Positions 9,701-21,600 of a DNA stretch of 64,000 bases are shown piece after piece. This stretch comes from Schizochytrium sp. TIO01 (lineage: Eukaryota > Sar > Bigyra > Thraustochytrida > Thraustochytriidae), in the NCBI GenBank assembly GCA_004764695.1, contig SMSO01000014.1, positions 2,927,148 to 2,991,147 on the forward strand, read 5' to 3'. The stretch's first letter is position 1. Every line of letters begins with the position of its first letter. Both the position numbers and the translations under genes were made by a program. The notes below the pieces were generated by a model that saw nothing but the letters and a program-made list of their open reading frames with translations, had not been told where the DNA came from and searched no databases.

Positions 9701-12700
9701 GCGCCACGGTAATGACTTTCCAAAAGCAGCAGCAAGAGGATCAGCTCCCTCGTCAAAAGGTACCAGATGAGAATAAAGAAGATGCAAAAGCATCAGCGTA
9801 TCGCGCAAACCTGAGATGCTTGCATCAATACCACACTCCTCCAACAACGTAACGACCTCTTCCATACCTTCGTCATTGTCATCATTGTCATCCGTAATGG
9901 TAAGGTCAGCCAAGCTCGCGAATGTGGCGTTCGGCATGCTACTGCCTCTGATCATATCGGTGACACGGGCTGCGACAGGTACTTGGCGTCCCTCAGGGGA
10001 ACTACCGGTGGACATTCTTCCTTGAGAGCCACCGAGGACACGCATGGCAAGAAGATCGCGCCGCATGAGGGTAGGCGAGCGAATGGGAGACACAGCGGGA
10101 CTCATTGGTGTATCGTCATCAGAAAGTAAAGGACGCTGGCAAAGCTGGGAGTATGCTGCGCATATGGCAGCCCAGTTCACCATGCGCTCATTGCGTTTGT
10201 CAGACGAAGATGAATCAGGCTCCCGGGCGCCCTCCATGTAGCGCACGATGTCGGTGAGCTTATTGCGCATAGCCCAATCGCGCAAGTCTGGAACGATGGG
10301 GCGGAGAGCAGCAACAAAAACACCTAAAGTGAGTTCCTTGTTGCTTGCCACGTCAAAGGCAAGAGCGCGAGGGGTACCCCACGGGAGACGCTGCAGCAGT
10401 CGCTGCTGCGTGAATTCATAGTCGGGATCACCAGGAAACAGACAGCGCACGCGCCAGTCAAGGTAGTACTCTTGGTCCCAGTGGACCCAATCCCATTCTT
10501 CTGCTGAGTGCAGGTTCTGGAGCTCGAAGAGTGCTTGGAACATTGAAATCTCCATATTTTGTTTCGCTAGAATTGGAACTTGAACATTTGTGTTTTGATC
10601 ATCATTGCCACGACTGAAAGTGACAAGAGGAAGAGAATCCTTTCCGCTGTCAGACTTTCCCTCCTCCGCATTATCTCCACCACGGGCCAGTTTAGGACGC
10701 TTGCGTAAGAGAAAATCAACAGTGATTCGAGGTGCCCCTAAAAACAAATCCTCATCTTCATAGCCGTCAGCATCGCCATCAAAGGCTGAGTCAGCATCAT
10801 CATCATCAAAGGTCTGGATGCCTAACGCTTCATCGTCCGCATCATCTGCGTCTTGCGAGAATTGAATGCGTTTGTAAGATGTACTATGACCAAATGCGGT
10901 GAATTGACGGCTTAGATGAACAGGTTCCTGCGGGTCAGCTCGTGATTTACTAGCCAATGAAACCGGACCAAGGTCATCATCGTCAGTTGGTGAAGCACCA
11001 ACGTCCTGGCGCTCTTTGCTCTTGAATGGGAAAACACGCGAAGTACGTTGTGCAACGCGTGCGCGTGTGTCTGGTACGTCCCATACCATACGGCCATCGT
11101 CAAGAACACAAGTCAACAGAAGCTTTGGCTTGGAATCGTCTGAGTCCTCCTGACCTGTTCCTTGACTTTCCTTTTCATCGACCTGATCATCACCATCCTT
11201 AATGCTATTGGCTTCATCGAATTGACTGCTAGCAGGCTCGCTTATGGCAGGGCGATGGGCGACAATTGTTGCACTTATCCAACGGCCTGGCTCTACATGT
11301 CTTGCTGCCACAACTTCTGCTGGGCCTTCCTCTTCGCGACGCGTGTCGGGGTCTAAGAAGTCGACTGGCAAAAGAGAAACCTGTGCACGGTGACCAGGGC
11401 GCGGTGGAGTATCGTTGCGACGCGCTGGACGCCCATGTTGACGATTGCGAAGGTGCTCAAATGATGAGACAATGTCACGCTCAACAACAGCAGGAATTGG
11501 AGCATCTGGCAGGAGGTCAATCCGTGACGTCACAACACGGTCCTTCTTGTCACTTGAAGTGCCCGCAGCGGAGGGCGAAGCGCTTCGAACACGGCTGAGG
11601 TGCCCGCACGCTTGCACTCGATCGTATAAAATTTCTGCTTGACGACGAGTCTGGAACTGGGCAAATACACCCTGTCCTCCATCCTCAAGAGATTGCGAGA
11701 ATTTACTGTAGAAGTCAGGCTGGTGTTCAAAGCCACGGGTCACAAAGTTATACTCGGTCTGAAGCACCGCATCTTCACGTCGGAGGGCATCAAATAAGGC
11801 ACGGCCTGCAGCATTAGGGAAAACCTTGCGAAAATCAAAACTAACAACTTTGCCTGGGCCTTGTCCAATGTGGCAGACAAGATTAGGCTTGACTCCGCGT
11901 TCTGAATCGCCATCATCGTATGCAATATCGTATGTGCCATCAGCATTTACTCGTGCAATACGGCCCTTGTAATAACGACTCTTGCCAGCGTAACGTCCCT
12001 CGATGCGGTCGTTGAGCTTAAACTTATGCACTGCCCCTCCGCTGCTCGAATCTTGTTCAAAATGTTGAGGGTCAGCCCTTGCACGTGCAACGATACTGTT
12101 CGGGCTTGGAACAAGGTATACAGAGAACACATGGCGCTCCTCATACGAAGCAACGTTGTTAACGCTGCAGAGCCTACGTTGAGGAATACGCAATTCTATT
12201 TCTTCAATACTATCATCGCCCTGCTCGGTATCGAAGTCGCCTTCATCGGCCAAGACCTTGATCAGTGCTTTAATGTTATAAGTATAGTTGCCAAGACCAT
12301 CGACCTTGACATCACTACCTTCAACTGTCACAACTCGACCAATGTCCCCGCGGTAGTCAGGCATATCTCTTGCGAAGCCTCCGTGACCAGGTGCCAAGCG
12401 CTCTAATTCAGCAATATCATCAATGAGTTTTACACGGTCACCGACACGGATGACCTTGTCCTCCAGAAGATGATTCTCAAGGTATTTCACGTCATAATCA
12501 AAGGCATTTTCTGGTGTGATTCCCTCAGAACGATTGATAGGAGCAGGGTAAACTGTCTCGACCTGTGCCCGCCTCCAGCCAGGTCTTAATGAGTCACTTC
12601 CGCACCACCACACCGCAACAGTATCACCTTCGTGAAACTGTGCTCCACGAATGGCAGAGGTTGAGCTGGTAGAATCAACGCGGGAGCGACCTGCATCCTG

Positions 12701-15700
12701 ATTCCGTACAGCCTCGTCCAAACTACTGAGAACAGGCTTCAACGCAGCATCACCCTGATGGGGAGAGTCAAATACACGCTCAAGGATCTGGTATTCGCGT
12801 AATGCGAGAATAAACCAGCGCTTGTTGGACTTCTTATTCAAGGTTCTAGCTGACATATCTTGCAAAAGGTGAGCGCCAGTAATTGGGTCATAGCGAAGAA
12901 CAAGCGCTACCTTGAAGTCCTCTCCCCCAAGTGTAGGTCCAGGAGCACCGGGATTGAAGCCAGGAGAGCGTGGCGACACACCGGCACCGAAGTAACCTGG
13001 CGACATCATTGGACTTCTCCGAGCACTGGCAGGTGTCGCCAAAGCATGATGAGATGTAGATTCTTGGCCTGCCGTTGTCCCAATATGAGCAGAGCTTTTG
13101 CGGTGCAAGACCTTGCGGCCAACGAGCCGAGTGCAAAATGCAACATATCGCGGTTCAACGATACGAACACCACGTAAAACTTGCCGTTGAAGCTCTTGTA
13201 ATGGGGTAAGTGGAAGAACTTGGACCACGAGTTCATGGGCGTCTGGATAGACAGCACTTGCATTATCAAGGTCTGGATGACGTCGCAGGTGGATTTTGAT
13301 CGGGTTTACTAAAGCCCTGACACCGCCTGACGATGCAGTCGCATCATGAGCAAGTACCGGGAAGTTGTGCGTTGCGTGTACTGAAAGTACAGTCTGTAGC
13401 TTTAAAATAAGGCGGAACAAGGCTGAAGCAGCAAAAGCACTAGCATCTACTTTGTTTTTCACGCCTGGCGGGTCAATTGATTCCAGAGTTGTAGTTGCCA
13501 AGTTCTGCACAGACTCTAAAGTCATGGAAGCCTGACGGCCGAGGTTTGAGAGACTGCGTTCCCGAGTATGCACGTCTTCTTCATGTCTTCCATCGTCGGA
13601 ACGTTCATCGTCACGACGCTTATCGTCATCGTCACCACTCACAACTTCACCGTCACCATGAATGCCTTCACCAGATGTGTTAGTAGAAGCTTGTGCATTC
13701 TTCGGGGTTCCGGTTTCGTCTACCCGATCGTCCTCTTCATCAACATCCTTGCTAACAACGGGAGGAGGCATGGCTGCCAAAAGGGCATGCATCCGAGCTT
13801 GTCGAACCTCTGCAGCGGTGCTCTCCCCCTCTTCGGATTCGGAAATATCCCTCGCAAGGAGGAAATGAAGGAGAGCACTTGGTAAGCCTGATTGCTCAAA
13901 TTCAAACGGTGTAATACCTTCTTCTCCATACATGCGGAGAAGTGGGGACTCACTCGCGTCTAACGAACCAGGTAGGGACAGAGGCTGTTCTACCTCATCT
14001 TCCTCGGTAGTATGTTCATCCTCCGCTTCATCATCATCAGAGAGGTCAGCATCAAGATCGAAGTCGTCAAGATCTTCATCTTCATCATCATCGTCACCCC
14101 CGTAATTGGTTTCTTGAGTGGAGTGGTCGAATCCAAAAAGGCCGCGGGTCATCACACGTCGACGGCGGCGTCTCTTCTTACTGGCTGGCCTTGAACGACT
14201 CTGGCCCATCATCCAGACCAGATGTTCAAGTACCGACTCGTCACCCTCTCGAAGACGCCTGCAAAGGTCTAACAAAGCTGCACTCTTGCCAAGTAGAGTT
14301 TCCTCTGTAAGGCCAAGGCCGTCAACAATGCAGGTGGAGATATGGGTGACAACTTTTCTTGCTGCTTGCTCTAGCTCTGGGTTTCCGGGCGACCTTAAAT
14401 CACGAAGCCGACTAGCAATTCCATAACGGCAAAGGCTAAGGCACAGTTGAGCGTGAATTCCTAAATATTTTTCTTGTGACTCAACAAGATCACCAGGATT
14501 TTCGTCTTGTGTACGCTCCAGTAAGGCCTCTGTCATGTCTACAATTAGAATGAGGCTTGTGGAATCATCATTCTCAGGTGTAAACATAGACTGGAGCAAC
14601 TGTAACAATCGATCATACTCTAGTTTATCAAGAATAGTCACAGCATCCGAGTGTGGAGATGGACGGAATCGTTTCACCATCATACCAAGCACTTCCATAG
14701 AGCGGTGCATAGTCGACGAGTGTTTGGTTAGAGCAACAGCACGCAACAACGCGCGGAAGAATCTCCGTGCGTCTTTTTCCACCAGCGTTCGATGGACTCT
14801 TCTGAAATTCTATTTTCTGCTTCGGCACGCTCCTGCAAGCGCTCCGAGACGCGTGTTCCGGCTCGTTCTGCAGTAATTAGCTCACGTGCAGCATGAGTCA
14901 TGGAGTCGAGCTTATCGAGGACATCTTCATCAACACAGGCCCCTGAATCGAGCAGAATTTCGACAGCTTGACGGCTCCACCGTTCACGGGCTTCAATAAA
15001 ATCTGGGTCTCGCTCAAATTGGGTGTCTTCTTCTGACCTCACAATGAACTCACCGCTGGCATCCCGGCCAAGACGAAAGGGTCGGCGGTCAGGACGCTGA
15101 GGTTGGCGCAGAATTGAAGGGAGGCTTCCCGAAGCGGAGTCCTCGCTATCGCGACGGGATGTACTATCACCAGTAGATTCGTGGTCTGTTGTAGTAGCGC
15201 GTTGGCGTTTCCATAGCTTTCCAAAGCCGCTTCCACGAGCTGCAATAAGCAAAGGGGACGGGAGCGAGCCCAATCGATCGGGGTCGGGATTAACATTTGC
15301 GCGGCATCCGTTCACTGGATCCACCAAAACCTCGAGCATCTCAATCGAGCATCCCTGGTGTAGTGCACATGCCAGCATCTCTGCTTCCGTTTTACGATCG
15401 CGCCATGACGGATCAAAGTTCTCCATATCCCATAATTGGCGCAAACCTTCGACCTCGTTTTCAGGAACAATTCTTTCGAGAAAGATCTCGGTAAAACTGT
15501 TCCTTGCAAGTCGACGCGAACCGGAACGGCGAGCGGGAATAAACCACCATCCGCAATGCGCTACACAAGCAGAATGGCCATCACAGACGATCCGCATAAT
15601 ACATTCCAATAATTGCAAAAGACGCACCGCGAAACCATCTTCGCCAGCACAAATAGCCATTGGTAGACCCGCAGCGATAACTTTGCAAATGCCAAGTTCT

Positions 15701-16635
15701 AGATACATTTCCACAAGCGCAGGGCTGCGTAAGCATGTGGCGCCAACTTCAGGAGCCTTGTCCCAGATACCTGTCCGCAAAGCTTGAATATGCGCCTGCG
15801 CTCGCTGGGAATCGTCCATAATCTTGTTTGAGCCCAAAGGGCCATTACTATAGTAGCCCTGGACCCCACTACCAAGCATGGCACTAATATCAGCTCCGGT
15901 CATGCTAAGAAGCGCAGAGTCCATGTCACCCATGTTGCGTGCACCAGCCATTCTATAAACCCAGCTGCTGCGCTCTGACTCGGAACTATTTGGGCTCCGT
16001 TCATCAGCAGCTGCAGGGGCACCAGTAGCGCCTGCAACACTGGCTTGAAATGTGGGCAAAAGATTAGTTCCCAAACCTCGAGTGCGAGTTCTCTGGTTGC
16101 GACCGCGCGCAGCTCTTAAAGGAGCTTCGAGCATTTCTAAAGGCGTTCCGGAGAGAAAGAGGTTAACAGCCTGCTCCAGTTGATTTCCAGCTGCAATTAA
16201 GAAGCGACGGGCTCGGTCGCGATCAGTGGATCCAGTGAATTCAAGAAACGTGTTCACAGCTTCGTTGTCAGGGCCTGCGGCTTCCCCACTTGCTGAAGTG
16301 CCACGTGATTGCTGATGATTTCCACCACCATCGTGACGGGAAGCATTAGGTGCGCGTGGTGGGTCAAGTTGGGCAGTGAGGGCTTCTAGCTGTGACTGCA
16401 AGGATGCCACAAGATTAAATCCATCACCACCAAAATGTGCTTCTCCCACCGAGCCTGAAGAATCATGTAATACGCTGAGGTGCGAGTGAAGGCTCGCTTC
16501 AAAAGATTGATCGAGAGCAGAGGTGCTCGCGTCGCTTGTGGAACTGCTGGTTTCGTGAAGATTTGAGGAATTGTCATTAGTTTGATCCTCGTTATCATCT
16601 CCGCCAGTGTGCTGATGGTGCTCCTGGGAAGACAT
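6746..16635 (-). CDS. Giant TRIP12/UFD4-class HECT E3 ubiquitin ligase, frame interrupted once
   Basis: Two frames (ATG at 16635 to 14728; 14782 to 6746) overlap by 55 nt and together give about 3,300 residues. The first part has a Ser/Asp-rich start, a UBA-like helical domain (near 140-180, numbering from the GTG at 16686) and helical armadillo-like sequence. The second part has an acidic tract (about 227-265), MIB/HERC2-like beta segments (about 710-850), a Tudor-like segment (about 915-965, containing YKGRIARVNADGTYDIAYDD) and a C-terminal HECT domain (about 1840-2678). TRIP12/UPL3 signatures are LHFRTTALGVSRA before the HECT, GLFPQPL and FRFLGRIMAKALLDG in the N-lobe, and FVTAQPRVPLSGLP in the C-lobe. 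The thioester cysteine is Cys2639 of the second frame, in ATTCAKTLYLP. Such enzymes transfer ubiquitin from E2 through this cysteine to substrates. About 175 extra residues separate the two C-lobe blocks. It is divergent from the USP gene. Confidence 0.9.
14728..14782 (-). other. Frame junction in the HECT ligase gene
   Basis: The upstream frame reads to EESIERWWKK and then runs into a stop. The frame one base back continues KDARRFFRALLRAVAL with no start codon other than GTG. A run of five A residues (minus strand; T at 14774-14778) lies exactly at the crossover, and a sixth A would join the frames smoothly as W-K-K-D-A-R-R. A homopolymer miscall is the simplest reading. A 35-nt GT-AG segment could also restore frame, but its donor (GTCCAT) is poor. 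Confidence 0.65.
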
Positions 16636-17617
16636 GATCGTACTTTTGCTCGAGTCACGAGGGTTTGCTCTCTTCAGGTGCGCCACTGAGATTTTAAATC
16701 AAACTCTGAGCAATCTTTGATCAGAAATCTTGTTAACAGTCTTTGATGTGCACCGGAGGAATCTCCAAACTTGCCTGTTGACACAGCTTCTAAAACACTC
16801 GGGTTTACAAGGCTCGTCTTCGGCCAATCTCCCCAAAGTAAATGCTTCGCCACTGCCCGAGATGATCTATTTCCGATCCAAGAACCAGGTCTTAAATCTT
16901 CACTTGCCGGCAACTCTTCTTAGAAACACAGCTCTGCGGACGAGCTTCTCTGCAAGCAGCGATCCAAGCTGATCAAAAGACAGCAGCCTGAAGAAATAGT
17001 AAGCGATCGGTTAGAACAAGCAGGAAGAAACCTCGAATCCTTCCTCAAATTGATTGTGCAATTGCTCTAAAGATAGATAGAGAGTGAGAGAATATTACGG
17101 ATCAAAATGATTTTGCTCTCGCTCCTTTGCGCTCCTGTTGAGGCGCACGCACTTGTCTCCGCCGAGAGAGCGAGGGCCCGAGGATAACCCCAGCTAGAAG
17201 GACGCGGCGCCAGTTGAAGGATCTGCGCCAAAGACGCAGAAGAAGACGTCAAACAAACAAACAACGAAGAAACCAACAAGAAATCAAAACAAACAAACAA
17301 ACAACGAATGAATGAACGAATGAATGAACAAAAGAAAGAAAGAAAGAAGAAAGAACGCAAACCCGAAGATCCGCGCGATCCCGAGCCTCCTCCTTGCTGC
17401 CGTCGCCTTACCTAAGGCACCAGCAAGGACCGCTTCACCCGGGGATCAGCCTTCCAGACCGCCTGTGCTCCCCGCAGGCTCGCGAGGCGACCAGACAGTG
17501 GGCGACCGATCGGCCGATCGATCGAATCGTGAACTACACGAGCATCTTCGAAGAAAGACTTCGCTTCGATTGCCCCTCCTTCCCAGTAGCATACCCTCTC
17601 CTATCAAGTCCAGGGTC

Positions 17618-17639
17618 AGGTTAGGTTAGGTTAGGTTTA
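17618..17639. repeat. Short interstitial TTAGG array
   Basis: Four TTAGG-like units in a row (AGGTTAGGTTAGGTTAGGTT). A two-unit version occurs near 27226-27238. They look like telomere repeats of the TTAGG or degenerate TTAGGG type, but they lie inside the contig and are short, so they are not a chromosome end. Confidence 0.6.
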
Positions 17640-17971
17640 ATCAGAACGTCTGGAACCTATCCGTAAACTTCGTCGAACTGTGATCATTCTCTCAAGTTCT
17701 TAGGTTGCTGCCTCATTAGGTGCAGTGAGTTATGGTTTGGCTTCTTTAGCGGGTGCTTTGCGCCTTCTTCTGCTCCTTGGCGAAGATTTTGCTCGGCCTC
17801 GCGAAGGCCGCTGGGTCCTTTTCTTGGCCACAACGACGACGGCGGCGACGGTCCACGAGGACTCGTGAAACTTCGCTGCCTTTGGAGGCGAGATCTTTGA
17901 TTCTTGGGAAAGGGAGTTAGGAGTCAGTTATCGAACAGCTAACAGTCGGTCTCTTAGAAAGTTTGTTACCT

Positions 17972-18415
17972 TCAGAAGATATTGATTGATTGATATTGCG
18001 AAAGCCTCGAACCGAATGAAGTTTTGATGATGAGTAGTAAGGCTGCTGAGGACAGAACATCTGATACTGATACGCGAACATGCGAAGGCCTGAGCAGAAC
18101 TGCCGAGTGCTCTTGGGTCTGGGTAATTTGGATGATTGTAGTAGATGCTCGTGACTTTGGAGAGCTGCTATTTGCTAAATTATTATCATGTTGGGTATAA
18201 GAAGAAATGAATGAATGCATAAGGATACTACAAGCAAGAATAAGCAAGAAGAGAATGCAACTCGAGCAGATCAGGATTGCTTCCCTATCACTCAATCTGC
18301 GTGAGTGGACGTGGTCGCTGTAGGACTTCTTTGTCCTTGCAGCGGGGCTGGACCAGGGGTCCCGTTCCTCGCGACTGGTTATATAGAAGTTTTTCAAGTC
18401 AGCAAGATCAGGCAT
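17972..18415 (-). CDS. Possible small single-pass membrane protein (weak)
   Basis: This open frame begins MPDLADLKNF and encodes about 147 residues. It has a basic Arg/Lys/Ser-rich stretch and then one strongly hydrophobic segment (ICSSCILFLLILACSILMHS, about 20 residues), followed by a Ser/Thr-rich tail. A longer version starting at 18646 would overlap the start of the USP gene, so the internal Met is preferred. I recognise no family and the composition could arise by chance. It sits in the promoter region between two confident genes, which argues against it unless it is transcribed. Confidence 0.22.
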   Translation of the reverse strand: MPDLADLKNFYITSREERDPWSSPAARTKKSYSDHVHSRRLSDREAILICSSCILFLLILACSILMHSFISSYTQHDNNLANSSSPKSRASTTIIQITQTQEHSAVLLRPSHVRVSVSDVLSSAALLLIIKTSFGSRLSQYQSINIF

Positions 18416-18619
18416 TACTGAGTTGAGCTCTGAAGAAAAAAACTCAGGACAACTAGCTTGAGGTTCGCACTCTACGTGCCTTGTTGTGTTTGGTATTTTG
18501 GACGGTTTAGTGGCCTTGGTGCATTCAAGCTGCCTGCCAGGAAACCCCTGTATTGAACGATTGGAGTGCTGAGTAGTTTGCCTGCTTGCAAATTTGCAAA
18601 ACCAGGTAGGTAATAAAGA

Positions 18620-21600
18620 ATGTCGCTTCTTGGAGATATTTTTCACGATGACACAGACGACGATTTCAATGAATCAAACTACGAATTTTTTCCCGAAACA
18701 GTGTCCAAGTCAAATAATCTTGCATCGATTTCAGAAGTCAGCGAGTATTATAGTTCCGTAGATGTTTCTGTGCAAGAACGAGGTCCGCGATTGCCGCCTC
18801 CAATTCTACCTGAAGAAATTCGGAAATGTCCTGAGGATTTTGTGGGCTTGCAAAATCAGGGTGGAACTTGCTATCTTAACTCATTGTTACAAACTTTGTA
18901 CTTACTGCCGCAATTCAAGCATGGCATTTACTCGCTTGACCCAGAAACAGAATTAGGGTGTTCCAGCTCCGAGTCTGCACAGGGAGGAGAAAACAGTACT
19001 CCAGAACGAACAAGCTCGCCTGCACAAAGCAATGATTCTTCAAAGTCGGGCCTGAAAAAATCAGGTCTCCGCGAGCTTCAAAGTCTGTTTAGCCGCTTGG
19101 ATACCTCTTTGGAAACGAGTGTTTCTACACTTGCACTTACAAAAGGCGCATTTGAGTGGGGAAGTAGTCAAGCTGCTGCACAGCACGATGTGCATGAGCT
19201 TGTAACCAAGCTGCTAGAGAGAATCCATGCCGAACTAGTAGGCACATCGCAAGCAAGCCTAGTAAAAGACACTTTTATTGGGCAAGCCAAAGAAAATGCT
19301 GTGCGGTGCATGGGATGTGGCTATACTTCAGGTCGAGCAACACCTTTTATGACTTTATTTGTCAACGTTGACGGCTTTGCTGACCTCGAGGCATCTCTAG
19401 ATGCTCAATATTGTGGCACACCAGAGCGTCTGGAGGGAAGTAACGCTTACAAATGTGATGAATGCGGTGAGGTCACGGACAAAGAACTATCTCAATCTAT
19501 CACACGTTTGCCACCAACTTTATTTCTCAATCTCAATCGTTTCAAGTTTGACTTTAACACCTTGCGGCGCGTTAAGATTTCGACGCGGTTTGAGTTTCCC
19601 ACACAGCTGGATATGCGTAGGTTTGCACCAGACGCAGAGACTCCACATAATACAGATTCCAAGGTTTCTACTGATCCCAAAGACACAACCTTAGAGTTAG
19701 AGGCGAGTGTCTCAAAGCATTCTGAAGCCAGGCCTTCAAACAATGATATAGAGGCAGAACATCACAATGCAACTGATGCCTCACAAGTTTCTGAGGAAGA
19801 TGCATTTGCTACAAGTTCTTCCCTTGAGGCCATCGATGATCAGAAATATACATTAGTAGGGATCATTTCCCATGCTGGTACCGGTTATGGAGGGCATTAT
19901 ATGTGTTATTTGCGCGTTGATGCACTCTGTCCAGAACGGTTTCAAGCAATAAATGCAACACAAGGTAGCAAAACTAAGGATAGTAGCTCTTCAACTTCAA
20001 GTAACCACAAGAAAAAGGGAGCTACAATGAGCGCACCCGCCAGGGAAGAGTGGCAAGTAGTTGACAAGTCTAAGAAGAAGTCGAAGGGCAAGGGAAATAA
20101 CGACAGCAACACAAACTCTAATAAACGCAGAGAACTGGACGCTGCAGCATGGGGAAATTGGTTTAAATTCAATGATACCCAGGTCCAACAAGTATCAACT
20201 GAGGAACTTGCTCAGACTTTTTCAGGACGCAGCTGTGCATATCTTCTCGTATATAGCAGGCTTGGGACTTCTCAGGGAGGTGTTGTACACCCGCTGGTTC
20301 CTGCGTTCTGGAAGTCTGCTTTAACAGAGTCCAACAAAAGGTTGCTTGATCATTGGCAGAGGTATGACGCACTTTGTAATCTTACGCGTTTCGATCTGCA
20401 CATTCTCGGCGAGGATGCCGTTTGGGAAAATCCCTTTGTACGGCTTCATGTAGAAGGTGAAAATGCAAGGAAAATTCAGGCTTCCAGAAGCCACAGCCCA
20501 CTGGAAGACGTCGAAATTGACGGTCGTATGAGTCTTTCCCAGGTCGGAGACCTCTTGTTAAGTAAACTGCCCAACTGCGACAAGGACTCGTATTACAGGT
20601 ACTTTATTCTCAGCCGTGCTGTGCAAGAGAATGGACAACGGAGAGGACGTCATGTATTACTTGAACTCGAGGTGGATGAACAGTCCAAGTCTTTGAGCAG
20701 TGTTGTAGATGCAACACCAAATGCGTCCGCACATTTACTTGTTTTATTATGTCCTAAGGAGTCCCATGGGTTATCGAGAGAGTCCCTACCTTTCTTATGT
20801 GAAGGCGAGGGACGTCCTGTTCAATTAAAACTCACAATTACCGCTAAACGAGATACAACTCCTGTATGGTATGCAATTGGATCACCTGCAGCAGCTATAG
20901 CAGAGCGCCTGTGTTCTGAAATTGATGGGGCCACGTCGTCAGATTTCTACGTATCAAATCATCAAAAGGAAGGCAAAGTTGAACGTGTTTTAGAAGCGTC
21001 AAATTTGAATTACGAAGGTCGAGAGGTGTTTTATGCAGAGTCTAAGTTAGAAGTCGAGTCGGAGTTAGCACGGCGTTTGCGTGTGAAGACTTTCCATATA
21101 GTTGATGCCTGGCCAAGGGATCGCGAACAAGAATCTGCGGGTTCATGTTCCCCTCCGTTTGATATTACACTTGACCCAGCTGAGGATAGTTTACTCAATT
21201 TGCTAGCACAAGCAGCCGGGATTTTCGGCCGTGATCTTGAAGAAGATATCTGCCTTGAGGTTGAAAGTTCTGGTCTGATCGTTGAGAGTGACGATGAGCT
21301 CTTTGGTCTGGCAAGGGCTACACAACTTGGTTTAACAACACGTAGTGGACTGGAGGCGAAGGCTGCCCAAAATGCTTTACAAACTAAAAACGTGAGGTTT
21401 TCTCAAGGAGGGAAAAGTGGCATGATCCAATCTGATCAGAACAATCAGGAAGACATGGACGATGAGCTGGAATCTAAAGATGAGAGCAGGTCTTCACCTT
21501 CTCAACACCTGTCTGAAAGGATTAAGTTTGCCCTTGTGAGCAATAATGACCCGCTATCCCCGAGTCTTACTGCGCAACTATCACCAGGCGAAGTTTCCTC

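Larger units (their letters stand above)
16636..18619. promoter_or_regulatory. Shared divergent promoter region of HECT ligase and USP genes
   Basis: About 2 kb separates the two start codons, which point away from each other, so both 5' UTRs and promoters must lie here. The stretch from 17230 to 17350 is a purine-rich low-complexity tract of AAAC, GAAT and AAAG repeats. A short TTAGG array lies at 17618-17639. A weak minus-strand open frame (17972-18415) is listed separately. I cannot point to a specific core promoter element. Confidence 0.5.

Noticed and set aside
14770-14782. Programmed -1 frameshifting at GAAAAAG in the ligase gene
   Set aside because: The heptamer is not a standard X-XXY-YYZ site, no downstream stem or pseudoknot is obvious, and a single missing A explains the break more simply.
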